From Metabacillus niabensis (GTDB taxonomy: Bacteria; Bacillota; Bacilli; Bacillales; Bacillaceae): 64,000 bases of DNA. Every line of letters begins with the position of its first letter. Position 1 is the first letter of the stretch. A program made the position numbers and the translations under genes. The stretch lies in contig NZ_JAIVLH010000018.1 of assembly GCF_020524345.1 (NCBI RefSeq), forward strand, positions 1 to 64,000, read 5' to 3'. Below the pieces are notes generated by a model. That model was not told the origin of the DNA. It saw only the letters and a list, made by a program, of their open reading frames with translations, and did not search any database. This document shows, one piece after another, positions 44,049 through 53,322 of the stretch.

Positions 44049-45278
44049 TTATTTTGCTTTCATCCCGATGCGTCGGATTTTTGTTGTGCAGTTTACCGTT
44101 ACATTTAAATCCCTATAAAATGAATGCCATTTTTCAGGTGTTTTCACTTTTGTATCCCAAAACCGGGGATGTTTTGCTCTTATATGTTCACCAAACCCAA
44201 AAATGTCTGATTCCTTCTCTTGTGTGTTTTTTATGAATGTTTGAATTGATTCAACAGTATTTTTTGATGTGTTTTCTTCAATTTCTTTCATAATTTTCGA
44301 ATTGTCTATTTCTACATACTCAGGTGCATCTTTTTCGTCAATCTCTGCTTCATAATTTATATTGACTGTAATTTCAGGTTGACCGTCTTTTATTTTGGTA
44401 TCTATTTTAACAACTCTACTGGAAATTCTCACCATCACATAGTCTTCTGAGTCAGGGATCTGGACAAAAACTCCATACCCACCTTTTCCATTTCCTAATA
44501 CTGCCATAAAAAAACCAATTTCAAGCGGATCACTGATTCCTACCATTTTTTCACCGCTAAAATATGCAAGTCCTTTGATTTGAACATTTTCTTCTTTTTT
44601 TATACTAATATAAGGCAAAAATGAATCCTGTCCTTTACTTGAAAGGATCGTCCAAAACTCACCAATAAAATCAGATGGAAATTTACCTAGATCTACTGCA
44701 TTTTCAAACATTGAAGATAAATATAAACCAGGGACCCTTTCAAAGGTTGGGGTTATCTTCATAAATTGACTAGCTTCATCTTTTGATATAGCAAGCCATG
44801 CCGTTCTTCTGATTTCTGAATTCCGCCGAAAAAAATCATTAATTCGTTCTACTCCATCTCGTGCCAATTCCTCACTAATGATGATAATTCTTAAATGTCC
44901 AAGAAAAATGTCATCGGATATTTCCTGTTCCAAATTTGCTAATGCATCATCCATCGTATGCCCGACAACTTCGAGGATCCAAACAGGATCTGAATCTCCT
45001 CCTCCACTTTCAGGTCCAAGAGGGATTTTACCAGGAACAGCAATTTGTGCGGTTATTTTTATCATTTCATTATCTGGCCGAGGAAATGAATTTGAAAGAT
45101 GTGAGACATTTTCTTCTTCTTTGCCGTGCTCCTCTGATGTCTTATCGATAGCAATCCCTAGTACTACAGCGCGTTTCTCAATATCCAAACTATCCCAACA
45201 GCCAGAAAGAAACACACATATTATAAATAGACAAATTCCTTTGATCACTATAAGTCTAAACTTTAGAAATGTGTTCAT
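44049..45278 (-). CDS. gerKC: Germinant receptor C subunit, Ger(x)C lipoprotein
   Basis: A 409-residue lipoprotein (lipobox FLSGCWD) of the GerAC family, anchored on the outer face of the spore inner membrane. DSLDIEKRAVVLGIAIDKT opens the mature part; the C-terminal region ends with FYRDLNVTVNCTTKIRRIG. GGAGAG precedes the ATG, and the gene overlaps the B-subunit gene by 23 bp. Lettering as gerK is by family order, not a proven ortholog. Confidence 0.9.
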   Translation of the reverse strand: MNTFLKFRLIVIKGICLFIICVFLSGCWDSLDIEKRAVVLGIAIDKTSEEHGKEEENVSHLSNSFPRPDNEMIKITAQIAVPGKIPLGPESGGGDSDPVWILEVVGHTMDDALANLEQEISDDIFLGHLRIIIISEELARDGVERINDFFRRNSEIRRTAWLAISKDEASQFMKITPTFERVPGLYLSSMFENAVDLGKFPSDFIGEFWTILSSKGQDSFLPYISIKKEENVQIKGLAYFSGEKMVGISDPLEIGFFMAVLGNGKGGYGVFVQIPDSEDYVMVRISSRVVKIDTKIKDGQPEITVNINYEAEIDEKDAPEYVEIDNSKIMKEIEENTSKNTVESIQTFIKNTQEKESDIFGFGEHIRAKHPRFWDTKVKTPEKWHSFYRDLNVTVNCTTKIRRIGMKAK

Positions 45279-46374
45279 TGTTTGCTCTCCGTTTTCTTTT
45301 TACAGAATCTATGAGTAACAATAAAAACGGAGTTCCAATTGTTAAAATCAATCCAATTTGTCCTACCACTCTGATAATTTCATACATCTGCAAAACATTC
45401 TGAGGAATCATTGCAAGTAGGAAGAAAAACGGTAAGATAAAGAAAGACATCATCTTATGATCACTTAATCCTAATAATTGACTCAGCATATGAATTGTTA
45501 ATTTATAGCTCGTTAATAACGTAGTAAAAACGGAGACAACCCAAATTGCTAAAAATATAATATCAAGTCTTTGCAGAATATTTCCCGGCAATGACGTCGT
45601 TCTTGCAAGTTCTAGTGTGGGCCATATTAACTTCCTCGTCTCCTCAGTACCAAATACACTCACTGTTGCAATCACAATCAAGGTATATAAACCACCTGAA
45701 ATGATGATTGCCGAAATACTTGCCTTCATTGCTTTCCTGGCTTTTTTCATTGAGGGAATGATTATTGTCATAACAAATGAGCCTTGAAATAATGCTGAAA
45801 TAATAAAAGCCCCGGAAATAATCAAGCTAATGTCCGGCTCATTTCCCCAAACTGGCTGTAAATATAGGATATTTCCATTCTTTAGCGATAAAACTACAAT
45901 TAACAGTGCAGGTGCAAGGATAAAGGGTAAGTAAAATAATTGAATATAGGCAAAAGTGGTCATATCATGTCTAGTTGTAAAAGCAGCCAATACTAACATG
46001 ACAAACACTGTAACTTCTAAAGGGGTTTCTTTTAAAACTGCTGAAATAACAACAGATCCGAATTCACGAGACGCCAGACCTGTTAATATCGAAAAAAACA
46101 AGACAAATAAAATTCCTAAAAACAGACCAAGCCACTTTCCAATGATTTTTTGACTGTATCCAATAATGGAATGGTTCGGGTATCTCATACCGAGAATTGT
46201 AATAACACTTAATCCAATAAAGGCCAAAATAATGGCAATAACCGTAACTAAAGGGGCACCTGTATTGTTAGCTTGTACTGCAAATAATGGAAGCGGCAAT
46301 ACTCCTACCCCGATTATCGTACTTATCAATACACCTGAAGCTGTAGCAGTTGTAATTTCCCTAGGATGTTTCAT
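45256..46374 (-). CDS. gerKB: Germinant receptor B subunit, spore permease (GerB/APC type)
   Basis: A 372-residue membrane protein with about ten transmembrane helices, related to amino-acid permeases, which forms the germinant-binding part of the receptor. The opening (ITTATASGVLISTIIGVGVL) and YPNHSIIGYSQKIIGKWLGL are typical. The ATG at 46374 is 6 nt behind GGGGG; an ATG two codons earlier would touch it. Overlaps the A-subunit gene by 14 bp. Confidence 0.9.
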   Translation of the reverse strand: MKHPREITTATASGVLISTIIGVGVLPLPLFAVQANNTGAPLVTVIAIILAFIGLSVITILGMRYPNHSIIGYSQKIIGKWLGLFLGILFVLFFSILTGLASREFGSVVISAVLKETPLEVTVFVMLVLAAFTTRHDMTTFAYIQLFYLPFILAPALLIVVLSLKNGNILYLQPVWGNEPDISLIISGAFIISALFQGSFVMTIIIPSMKKARKAMKASISAIIISGGLYTLIVIATVSVFGTEETRKLIWPTLELARTTSLPGNILQRLDIIFLAIWVVSVFTTLLTSYKLTIHMLSQLLGLSDHKMMSFFILPFFFLLAMIPQNVLQMYEIIRVVGQIGLILTIGTPFLLLLIDSVKRKRRANNEHISKV

Positions 46375-48004
46375 CTTCATCCCCCTTTCGGCGATGATTG
46401 CCAGCCTTTTCAGAATCAGTAGTACGATCTTGCTTAGAATGTTTCCTTACTCGTATATCATTTTTAGTGTGTAAAAATCCCGGACGCTTTGGCATCCACC
46501 ATAAGGGTCCTCGAATCACAACATCTTTCATCCCTTCTATATTAAAAGGTGAAACAGGGCTCATATACGGAACACCAAATGATTTAAGTGAAAGCATATG
46601 ATTAAAAATGAGGATAACTCCAACTACAACTCCATATAAGCCAAATACCCCAGCCAATATAACGATTGGAAAGCGGAGCATTCTTAATGCAAAGGCCGCA
46701 CTATATGCCGGTGTAGCAAATGACCCAATTGTTGTCATAGCAATCACCACAACCGTAATCGGGCTGGCAATCCCGGCCTCAACCGCTGCCTGTCCAATAA
46801 CCAGTACTCCTACAATTGATAAAGCTCCCCCAACCTGTTTTGGTAGTCTGACGGTTGCTTCACGTAAAACTTCCATCGCCACTTCTATTAACAGCACTTC
46901 TATTACAGCCGGAAAAGGTACACCAGCACGTCCTCCTGCAACTGCTACTGCGAATTCTGTTGGAAGTAATTCAGGATTGAATGAAATGAAAGAAACATAT
47001 ATAGACGGAAAGATCAGTGAAAACACTAATGCCAGAATTCTGGCGATACGAACAAAACTTCCCATTAAATAACGGGATGAGTAATCTTCAGCTGTTTGAT
47101 AAAACTGGTTAAATACAACTGGTACAAGCAAGGCAAACGGGGATCCATCTACCATGATTGCCACACGACCTTCTAAAATCGCTCCAACTGCTTTATCGGG
47201 TCTTTCTGTCGATTGAACCTGTGGAAATGGTGACATATGATTATCCTCGATAAACTGTTCAATATAACCAACATCCAAAATCCCATCAATGTCAATTTTC
47301 GACAATCGATATTCTACTTCCTTTATCAATTCTTCTCCCGCAAGACCTCTTACGAAGCATATTGCGACCTTTGACTTTGTCATCTCACCTACATTAAGTG
47401 TTTTTACAATGAAATCCGGTGTTTGTAGTCGATACCTGAGTAAAGAGATATTGGTGCTCAGTGTCTCAATAAATCCTTCTCGCGGTCCCAATATAACTTG
47501 TTCAGTTTCAGGTTGATTAATTGCACGTTTTTCTACTTTTCTTGTCCCAATTTTAAAAGCTTTTTGTACCCCATCAATTACGATGATTGTTTCGCCTCGA
47601 AGAATACTTTGTACAAGTTCCACTTTTTTATTATTTATAACAACTTTGCTATGATATAACACTTCGTTCATCAATGTTTCTTGGAGTGTATCTCTATCAA
47701 TATTTTTCCCTAATAGATGTGTTGGTACAGACATTAATGGCTTTAAGATATCTTGATTCAGTGATTGCTGATCTGCAAAATCCGATAGATAAAATAATGC
47801 AGCAGGATATGACCCAAAGATCATAAACTTTCGGGTGACAAAGTCATCATTGTCTCCAAGAATTTGTATAAACCAATTACTATTCACATGTAAGCTTCTA
47901 TCAATCACTTCATCTTTCTGGGCTTCAAGCTGGTCATGGGGCAATTGTTGAGTGTATTTCATGTTTTCCCATTTTTTCCTTGATAATTGAAACCGTGACT
48001 TCAT
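46361..48004 (-). CDS. gerKA: Germinant receptor A subunit, GerA family
   Basis: A 547-residue GerAA-type protein. A hydrophilic N-terminal half (NDDFVTRKFMIFGSYPAALF, GPREGFIETLSTNISLLRYR) is followed by GRVAIMVDGSPFALLVP and several transmembrane helices (GRAGVPFPAVIEVLLIEVAM). It forms oligomeric ion channels in the spore inner membrane. I place the start at the ATG 48004 behind AGGGGCG; an upstream TTG has no ribosome binding site. First gene of the A-B-C-(D) operon, presumably under forespore (SigG) control; the promoter was not resolved. Confidence 0.9.
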   Translation of the reverse strand: MKSRFQLSRKKWENMKYTQQLPHDQLEAQKDEVIDRSLHVNSNWFIQILGDNDDFVTRKFMIFGSYPAALFYLSDFADQQSLNQDILKPLMSVPTHLLGKNIDRDTLQETLMNEVLYHSKVVINNKKVELVQSILRGETIIVIDGVQKAFKIGTRKVEKRAINQPETEQVILGPREGFIETLSTNISLLRYRLQTPDFIVKTLNVGEMTKSKVAICFVRGLAGEELIKEVEYRLSKIDIDGILDVGYIEQFIEDNHMSPFPQVQSTERPDKAVGAILEGRVAIMVDGSPFALLVPVVFNQFYQTAEDYSSRYLMGSFVRIARILALVFSLIFPSIYVSFISFNPELLPTEFAVAVAGGRAGVPFPAVIEVLLIEVAMEVLREATVRLPKQVGGALSIVGVLVIGQAAVEAGIASPITVVVIAMTTIGSFATPAYSAAFALRMLRFPIVILAGVFGLYGVVVGVILIFNHMLSLKSFGVPYMSPVSPFNIEGMKDVVIRGPLWWMPKRPGFLHTKNDIRVRKHSKQDRTTDSEKAGNHRRKGDEDETS

Positions 48005-48098
48005 CTGGTTCGCCCCTATATCCAAAGATTCATGATGATAATTTCTCCATATTATGTGAAAATATTCCTTGTATGAATGAAGACGAGAGTAATTCAAT

Positions 48099-48150
48099 TA
48101 AAAAAGCACAAGCACCTTGTTCATCCCTGAGGGACTAGGCGCTTGTGCTT
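48099..48150 (-). terminator. Terminator between the PH/FxLYD gene and the ger operon
   Basis: AAGCACAAGCRCCT pairs with AGGYGCTTGTGCTT across a loop and is followed on the minus strand by TTTTTTAATT. Confidence 0.8.
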
Positions 48151-48241
48151 CGACACCAAAACTATGTACAAAAAAGAGCATCCGCCTCGTAATAGACGAA
48201 TACTTTTTTAAATTTGCTATAGATACAATTATTTCATATTC

Positions 48242-49075
48242 TTACTCCGCCACCTCAGCATACACACCAACAACCTCAAAGGTATCAGCATACTCGCTAA
48301 TCGAATAACTATCTAAATTCCAAGATTTACCCGGTTTTAAATCGTAGATCGATTGAATTTGACTATCTACAATCGAGCCCTTTTTATCATAAAACTGTAT
48401 ATCTACGCTAATATATCGATATTCCTTATCTGATAAATTGTTAATAATACCACGTACTGTTGTTTCATACTCATCCTTGTTAATCTCCATCTCAGTGAAT
48501 TCCAATTGATAGGATTCCACTGCTTCCTCTATAGACAAAGCATCTGTCAGTACTTCATCATACACCTCTACAACATGAAATTGTGGACCTACTAAATAAC
48601 CTGTAAGCACGGCAATCCCAATAAATAAGAGCAAACGCAGAAGCCCAACCTTCTTTTTTTGAGGAGCCCCTTTTTTCTTTATTTTGTCATAAAAATCCAC
48701 CTGAAATGTTAAATCTTGTTTAAAGGAGTCTGCATCATCTGGCGGTAAATCAGAAATTTCAATTTTCGTTCCAGCAAAAAACAATTCCATCGAAACATAA
48801 TAATTTCCTTGTTTCATATGAATATATTCTAATTTCTCATAAGGTACTTCTAACACTTTTGGTTGATTCATTTCATTATGATAAATAAATAATGCACGAT
48901 CATCCGTTAACAAAAATAAACCTTTGTACCGTTCAATCCCACCTGTTGTAATATTTAGTATCGTCTCGTCTTCATATAAAACATTTTGTAATTCATCTAC
49001 TTCACGATATGAAAGAAATTCATTTGCTTTGGAAAATTCTCTAATTTCTTCTCTTATGTAGTCAATATTTTTCAA
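48242..49075 (-). CDS. PH-domain and FxLYD-domain membrane protein
   Basis: A 277-residue protein. The first half (about 30-120) resembles a bacterial PH domain of the YokE type (GIERYKGLFLLTDDRALFIY, VPYEKLEYIHMKQGNYYVSM). A lysine patch and one transmembrane helix (LLRLLLFIGIAVLTGYLVG) follow. The outer part (GIINNLSDKEYRYISVDIQF, SWNLDSYSI) is an FxLYD domain. The TTG at 49075 lies behind GGGAGG. Both domains occur in Bacillus cell-surface or stress proteins; the function here is unknown. Monocistronic. Confidence 0.75.
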   Translation of the reverse strand: MKNIDYIREEIREFSKANEFLSYREVDELQNVLYEDETILNITTGGIERYKGLFLLTDDRALFIYHNEMNQPKVLEVPYEKLEYIHMKQGNYYVSMELFFAGTKIEISDLPPDDADSFKQDLTFQVDFYDKIKKKGAPQKKKVGLLRLLLFIGIAVLTGYLVGPQFHVVEVYDEVLTDALSIEEAVESYQLEFTEMEINKDEYETTVRGIINNLSDKEYRYISVDIQFYDKKGSIVDSQIQSIYDLKPGKSWNLDSYSISEYADTFEVVGVYAEVAE

Positions 49076-49410
49076 GTAAGTGATCCTCCCTTTCACTAAC
49101 TAGCACTCTAGAATTATTTTAGCTAAAGGTTTACCTGACGTGCATAAGTCAAATATCATGAATTATGTTGTTAAAACTCATTCAGCGCATTTTCATTTAA
49201 CAAAATATGTGTATTCAGACCTATGCAAAAGAATGATTCTTGATGTTTTACTTTAAAAGAAAGTACAGTTTTTTTATATCTTGTTATTTTTTTATATAAG
49301 AAAACATGAGAATTAATTCGTTCCATTGCTCTCCATTTCACAATGATAGCTTAAAACAGATTCACTGCTAACATATTTCCAAATATAACCTTTAGTAAAA
49401 TAGCCAAATA
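49076..49410. other. AT-rich intergenic region
   Basis: About 335 bases between the PH/FxLYD gene and the terminator of the first CHR pair. It includes the PH/FxLYD promoter. I see no repeats, RNA motifs or small genes with a ribosome binding site. Confidence 0.4.
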
Positions 49411-49442
49411 AAAAAGAAGTCTAATTCTAAGATTAAACTTCC
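49411..49442 (-). terminator. Terminator of the first CHR pair
   Basis: GAAGTTTAAT and ATTAGACTTC (one G-U) around a short loop, followed on the minus strand by TTTTTTATTT. Confidence 0.75.
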
Positions 49443-49444
49443 TT

Positions 49445-49984
49445 TTATGAATATATTGCAGCTCCTACAACTCCTGACATAATAATGACTAAAGCAGGGT
49501 GAATACGAAGCTTTATTAATGAGAAGAGTGATAATCCAAAAATAAGTAATAAACTCATTGAGTGCCATGAGAGTGATCCAACTAAGTTATTGCTTATAGC
49601 GAATTTAATGGCTGCATAGCCAATTAGTCCTGTAATAATTGGACGTAAGCCATAAAAAGCGGATTCAACATGCTTATTTTTACTAATTTTATAGAAGAAT
49701 GTTGCAATGATAATTACAAGTAGTAGTGACGGAATAACCATGCCTAACCCTGCTGCGATAGCACCTGTGATTCCTTGAACCTGATACCCTACAAAAATAG
49801 CACTGTTTGTTGCGATTGGTCCAGGTGACATCCCTGCAATTGCAATAACATCCGTAAACTGTTGAGTCGTCATCCAGCCCTTATTCATAACTTCCAACTC
49901 GATGACAGGGATCATGGCATAGCCTCCACCAAATGAAACAAATCCAATTAATAAAAATGTCCAGAATAGTTCTAACAATATCAT
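49445..49984 (-). CDS. Chromate transporter, short-chain CHR (second half of pair 1)
   Basis: A 179-residue, single-domain CHR family protein with about six transmembrane segments. It has SFGGGYAMIPVIELEVMNKG and IAGMSPGPIATNSAIFVGYQ, the conserved FGGG and PGP motifs. Short CHR proteins work as heteromeric pairs (B. subtilis YwrA/YwrB). The start at 49984 directly follows the stop of the partner gene (TAA then G ATG). The substrate may be chromate or another oxyanion. Confidence 0.88.
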   Translation of the reverse strand: MILLELFWTFLLIGFVSFGGGYAMIPVIELEVMNKGWMTTQQFTDVIAIAGMSPGPIATNSAIFVGYQVQGITGAIAAGLGMVIPSLLLVIIIATFFYKISKNKHVESAFYGLRPIITGLIGYAAIKFAISNNLVGSLSWHSMSLLLIFGLSLFSLIKLRIHPALVIIMSGVVGAAIYS

Positions 49985-49985
49985 C

Positions 49986-50615
49986 TTAAATTCCATCCCC
50001 CATAAACCATTCTAGTTGCTGTGTTTTCGGTGAGCTTTTTTCTTTTTTCCCATCAACTGAATAACCTAATTTCCGTTTTATGTTAACAAGAACGATACCG
50101 AGAATAATACCTGAGAAAATAATTAAAACCGGATGTAAATGAAGGAAAAACAGAACAGCCATTGAACCAAACGATATAACAAAAGTAGTTTTATCTATAA
50201 TTGCTGTTTTACCGATCATATAACCTGCATATACAATTAAAGCAACAATGGAAGCACGAATCGCCTGAAATGCCGCTTCAATTTTTGGGTTATTCTGAAC
50301 TTGTAAAAATACAATGCTCAGCATGACGACGATTAGAAAGGTTGGTAAAAAAACGCCAAGTAATGCGGCAATCGCTCCTTTTATCCCTCCTATTCGATAC
50401 CCGATAAATGTTGAGGAATTTATTGCGATTGCACCCGGAATCGATTCCGCAATGGCAAATACATCTGCAACATCTTCATGACTGACCCATTTCTTCTTAT
50501 CTACAACTTCCCTTTCGATAAGTGGGATCATGGCATAGCCACCACCAAAGGTGACTGGACCAATTTTTAAGAACGTCCAAAAGAGCTGAAATAATTTTTT
50601 TGTTTCATCCTTCAT
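49986..50615 (-). CDS. Chromate transporter, short-chain CHR (first half of pair 1)
   Basis: A 209-residue CHR half-transporter with TFGGGYAMIPLIEREVVDKK and AIAESIPGAIAINSSTFIGY, then about six transmembrane helices and a lysine-rich tail. Partner of the following gene. It diverges from the LysR gene, with a shared operator between (50737-50773). Closely similar to the protein at 52395-53027, which indicates duplication. Confidence 0.88.
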   Translation of the reverse strand: MKDETKKLFQLFWTFLKIGPVTFGGGYAMIPLIEREVVDKKKWVSHEDVADVFAIAESIPGAIAINSSTFIGYRIGGIKGAIAALLGVFLPTFLIVVMLSIVFLQVQNNPKIEAAFQAIRASIVALIVYAGYMIGKTAIIDKTTFVISFGSMAVLFFLHLHPVLIIFSGIILGIVLVNIKRKLGYSVDGKKEKSSPKTQQLEWFMGDGI

Positions 50616-50736
50616 ACTTTTCTCCTTTCAAGTTTCTATTACTATTTTAAAAAATAATTTTCAATTGTAATATTAATCAATATCTTTATATGTTTTGTTC
50701 TTATCTATACGATATCATGCTTTTACGATCAGGCAT

Positions 50737-50773
50737 ATTGCAACAAATGCATAGCATATAACGGATTGTTATA
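50737..50773. promoter_or_regulatory. Putative LysR-type operator, copy 1
   Basis: ATTGCAACAAATGCATAG followed by TATAAC-N5-GTTATA, a T-N11-A type dyad. The same two blocks recur at 53126-53162 before the second CHR pair. It lies between CHR pair 1 and the divergent LysR gene. Confidence 0.7.
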
Positions 50774-50856
50774 GTTAAGTCAATTTTCTTAATTCACCAC
50801 CTGAGGTATTATAGAATTAACAAATATTTTCTAATTGGGACTAGGAGGGAGTTTTC

Positions 50857-51747
50857 TTGAACATAGAAAACCTTAAGATGTTTTGTTTAGTTGTTGATGA
50901 AGGTAGTATTAGTCAAGCAGCCCGACTAAGCTATGTTTCACAGCCTGCTGTTACAAGACAAATTCGCCAATTGGAGAACTTCTATGGCACCTTACTATTT
51001 GATCGGACTGAAGGCAAATTAACTGTTACCACAACTGGAAAAATGCTTTATCCATTTGCCAAAGCGATAGTAGACGATTTTAATCGATCGAAAGAAGTGA
51101 TTCTACAGGCAACAGGAGAATACAATTCTAGCCTTAGAGTTGGAGCATCATTAACAATTGGTGAGTATTTATTGCCAAGCTTGCTTGGTCGTTTTAAAAA
51201 ACAAACACCTGATATAAAAGTATCGTTAACAATAAGAAATACGCCAAGTGTATTAGAAGATTTATCGAATGATGTTATTGATATTGCATTAGTAGAAGGA
51301 ATTGTAGAGGATAAAAGCTTTATAGTAGAGAAATTTGCTGATGATGAATTAATTCTCGTTTTCCCATCAGACCATCCGTGGAAGGAAAGATCAGAAATTA
51401 GTATAGAGGAATTAGCTCACGAACGAATGATTTGGCGTGAGTCACTTTCAGGCACTCGACTCATTGTTGAAAACGCACTAAACGAACACGGGATTTTAAA
51501 TAAGATAGAAAGTTACATGGAAATCGGAAGTACGCAGGCAATTAAGAGTGCAGTTGAGGCAGGTTTAGGAATAAGTATTTTACCAAGATTAACCGTCACA
51601 AGGGAATTGGAGCAAGGTGTTTTACAAGAAATGAAGATTGAAGGTGTACATATTAATCGCAGATTATGGCTAGTTAAAAAGCCGCAGAGATTCAATAGAG
51701 ATGGCGTTACAAAGTTTGTTCAGTTTATTCAGGACAAGCACCACTAG
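50857..51747 (+). CDS. LysR family transcriptional regulator
   Basis: A 296-residue regulator. N-terminal winged HTH (MNIENLKMFCLVVDEGSISQ, SQPAVTRQIRQLE), then a two-lobed effector domain of the CysL-like kind (GASLTIGEYLLPSLLGRFKK). TTG start behind AGGAGGG. It lies between two pairs of CHR transporter genes whose promoters share a dyad it probably binds. The effector may be an oxyanion or a sulfur metabolite. Confidence 0.92.
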   Translation: MNIENLKMFCLVVDEGSISQAARLSYVSQPAVTRQIRQLENFYGTLLFDRTEGKLTVTTTGKMLYPFAKAIVDDFNRSKEVILQATGEYNSSLRVGASLTIGEYLLPSLLGRFKKQTPDIKVSLTIRNTPSVLEDLSNDVIDIALVEGIVEDKSFIVEKFADDELILVFPSDHPWKERSEISIEELAHERMIWRESLSGTRLIVENALNEHGILNKIESYMEIGSTQAIKSAVEAGLGISILPRLTVTRELEQGVLQEMKIEGVHINRRLWLVKKPQRFNRDGVTKFVQFIQDKHH

Positions 51748-51778
51748 AAAGACCATGTTTCATTTTAACGAAACAATT

Positions 51779-51812
51779 AAGCTTAATTCCTCTAAAAAAA
51801 TGAATTGAGCTT
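51779..51812 (+). terminator. Terminator of the LysR gene
   Basis: AAGCTTAATTC pairs with GAATTGAGCTT (one G-U) and is followed by TCTTTATTT. Confidence 0.7.
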
Positions 51813-51846
51813 TCTTTATTTAAAAATCTAATTACCCCTTCTAAAC

Positions 51847-52383
51847 TTAATGAATAATCGTACCAATAACACCAGCACACAAAATCACGATCACCGGGTG
51901 AACTCGGAAATATAATAGAGAAATTAAAGAAATACCGAAAATGAGTAAGAGACTTACCATATCCCATGAAATTGAGGTTGAGATCACACCATTTGAAAGA
52001 GCTAACTTAATCGCCGCATACATGATAAGACTCGTCACTATTGGGCGCAAACCATAAAAAGCAGATTTCACAAGTTTATTCGAATGTAATTTATAGAAAA
52101 ATAAAGCAATGACTAAAATGAGAATTAAAGAAGGCAAACTCATTGCAATAGAGGAGATAATGGCACCTGGTATTCCAGCAACCTTATATCCTACGATCGT
52201 TGCACTATTAGAAGCAATTGATCCTGGGGTCATACCTGCCAAGGCAACTGCATCTGTAAAATCAGTTGTCGTGATCCATCCCTTACCCGTTACCTCTCTT
52301 TCTATCACGGGAAGCATTGCATATCCGCCACCAAATGATACAGTCCCAATCATAAAAAACAGAATAAATAATTGTAACAGCAT
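51847..52383 (-). CDS. Chromate transporter, short-chain CHR (second half of pair 2)
   Basis: A 178-residue CHR half-transporter with SFGGGYAMLPVIEREVTGKG and LAGMTPGSIASNSATIVGYK; PGP is replaced by PGS. Closely similar to 49445-49984. AGGAGGT precedes the ATG, 11 bp behind the partner gene. Confidence 0.88.
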   Translation of the reverse strand: MLLQLFILFFMIGTVSFGGGYAMLPVIEREVTGKGWITTTDFTDAVALAGMTPGSIASNSATIVGYKVAGIPGAIISSIAMSLPSLILILVIALFFYKLHSNKLVKSAFYGLRPIVTSLIMYAAIKLALSNGVISTSISWDMVSLLLIFGISLISLLYFRVHPVIVILCAGVIGTIIH

Positions 52384-52394
52384 ACTACTACCTC

Positions 52395-53027
52395 CTACAT
52401 TCCTACCTGTTGCTTTAACGATTCTTCGTTATTCTCAATCTCTTCATCTTCATTTTTTTCAAACTTTACTAGTATACCTAATTTTTCTTTAATCTTGACA
52501 ATGAAAATCCCTAAAAAAGCACCTAAAAAGATAACGAAAATTGGATGCCAGTGAAACATTAACATTGCCACTATCATAGTAGCAGCCAAAGTAAATGTGG
52601 CCTTATCCCAAAGTGATGTCCTCGCTATTTTTATCCCGGCATATACAATTAAAGCGACAGTTGCAGCTCGAATACCAAAAAACGCCGATTCCACATATGG
52701 ATTATTCTGAAAGGATGAAAGTACTCCACAAAGCACAAGCACGATCATAAAGGTTGGAAGTAGAGTTCCTAATGTTGCAGCAACTGCACCCTTTATGCCG
52801 GCAATTCGGTGTCCGATAAAGGTAGCAGCGTTTACTGCTATTGCTCCCGGTATGGTCCCTGCAATAGCAAAAACATCTGTTAAGTCCTCACTTTTGACCC
52901 AATGTTTTTTATGAACAACTTCTTTTTCTATTAAAGGAATCATTGCATAACCGCCGCCAAATGTTACAGGACCTATTTTGAAAAAAGACCAAAAAAGTTG
53001 AAAAACTTTTCCCCATTCTCCCTTCAT
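52395..53027 (-). CDS. Chromate transporter, short-chain CHR (first half of pair 2)
   Basis: A 210-residue CHR half-transporter (TFGGGYAMIPLIEKEVVHKK, AIAGTIPGAIAVNAATFIGH). Similar to 49986-50615, with an acidic tail (NEDEEIENNEES) instead of a lysine-rich one. GGAGGG precedes the ATG. The upstream region carries operator copy 2. Confidence 0.88.
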   Translation of the reverse strand: MKGEWGKVFQLFWSFFKIGPVTFGGGYAMIPLIEKEVVHKKHWVKSEDLTDVFAIAGTIPGAIAVNAATFIGHRIAGIKGAVAATLGTLLPTFMIVLVLCGVLSSFQNNPYVESAFFGIRAATVALIVYAGIKIARTSLWDKATFTLAATMIVAMLMFHWHPIFVIFLGAFLGIFIVKIKEKLGILVKFEKNEDEEIENNEESLKQQVGM

Positions 53028-53125
53028 AAATACCCTCCTTCGTTATTATTTTACAAAGTGAATTATTTACTTTCTTAATTTCAGTTGATCTACTATTACG
53101 ATATCACGAAGGATGACGATGGTAA

Positions 53126-53162
53126 ATTGCAACAAATGCATAGGTTATAACAGAAGGTTATA
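53126..53162. promoter_or_regulatory. Putative LysR-type operator, copy 2
   Basis: Same blocks as 50737-50773: ATTGCAACAAATGCATAG, then TATAAC-N5-GTTATA. It is 99 bp before the first gene of CHR pair 2. Confidence 0.7.
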
Positions 53163-53202
53163 CGTAATTAAACACACCCGAGAAGTTGGATATTGACAAC
53201 AA

Positions 53203-53238
53203 AAAAGCTCCACCTTTTTTAAAAAAGATGAAGCTTTT
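53203..53238 (-). terminator. Distal terminator behind the GH3 gene
   Basis: AAAAGCTTCATCTTTTTT pairs with AAAAAAGGTGGAGCTTTT on the minus strand, followed by more T. It backs up the hairpin at 53284-53317. Confidence 0.75.
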
Positions 53239-53283
53239 GCATTGGTAATAAGCCAGATTGTTCAACCTTTTCCGAAAATAAAT

Positions 53284-53317
53284 GTGGATTGACTCACATG
53301 ACTTGAGCCAATCCACC
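53284..53317 (-). terminator. Proximal hairpin behind the GH3 gene
   Basis: GTGGATTG and CAATCCAC arms with inner CTCA/TGAG pairing, 6 nt behind the stop. The T run is weak, so termination may be completed at the second hairpin. Confidence 0.6.
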
Positions 53318-53322
53318 TTAAA

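Noticed and set aside
46608-47072. A 154-codon frame opposite gerKA, and similar long antisense frames in gerKC, uxaC and the dehydrogenase genes
   Set aside because: These are shadows of strongly coding genes on the other strand, without ribosome binding sites or recognisable domains.
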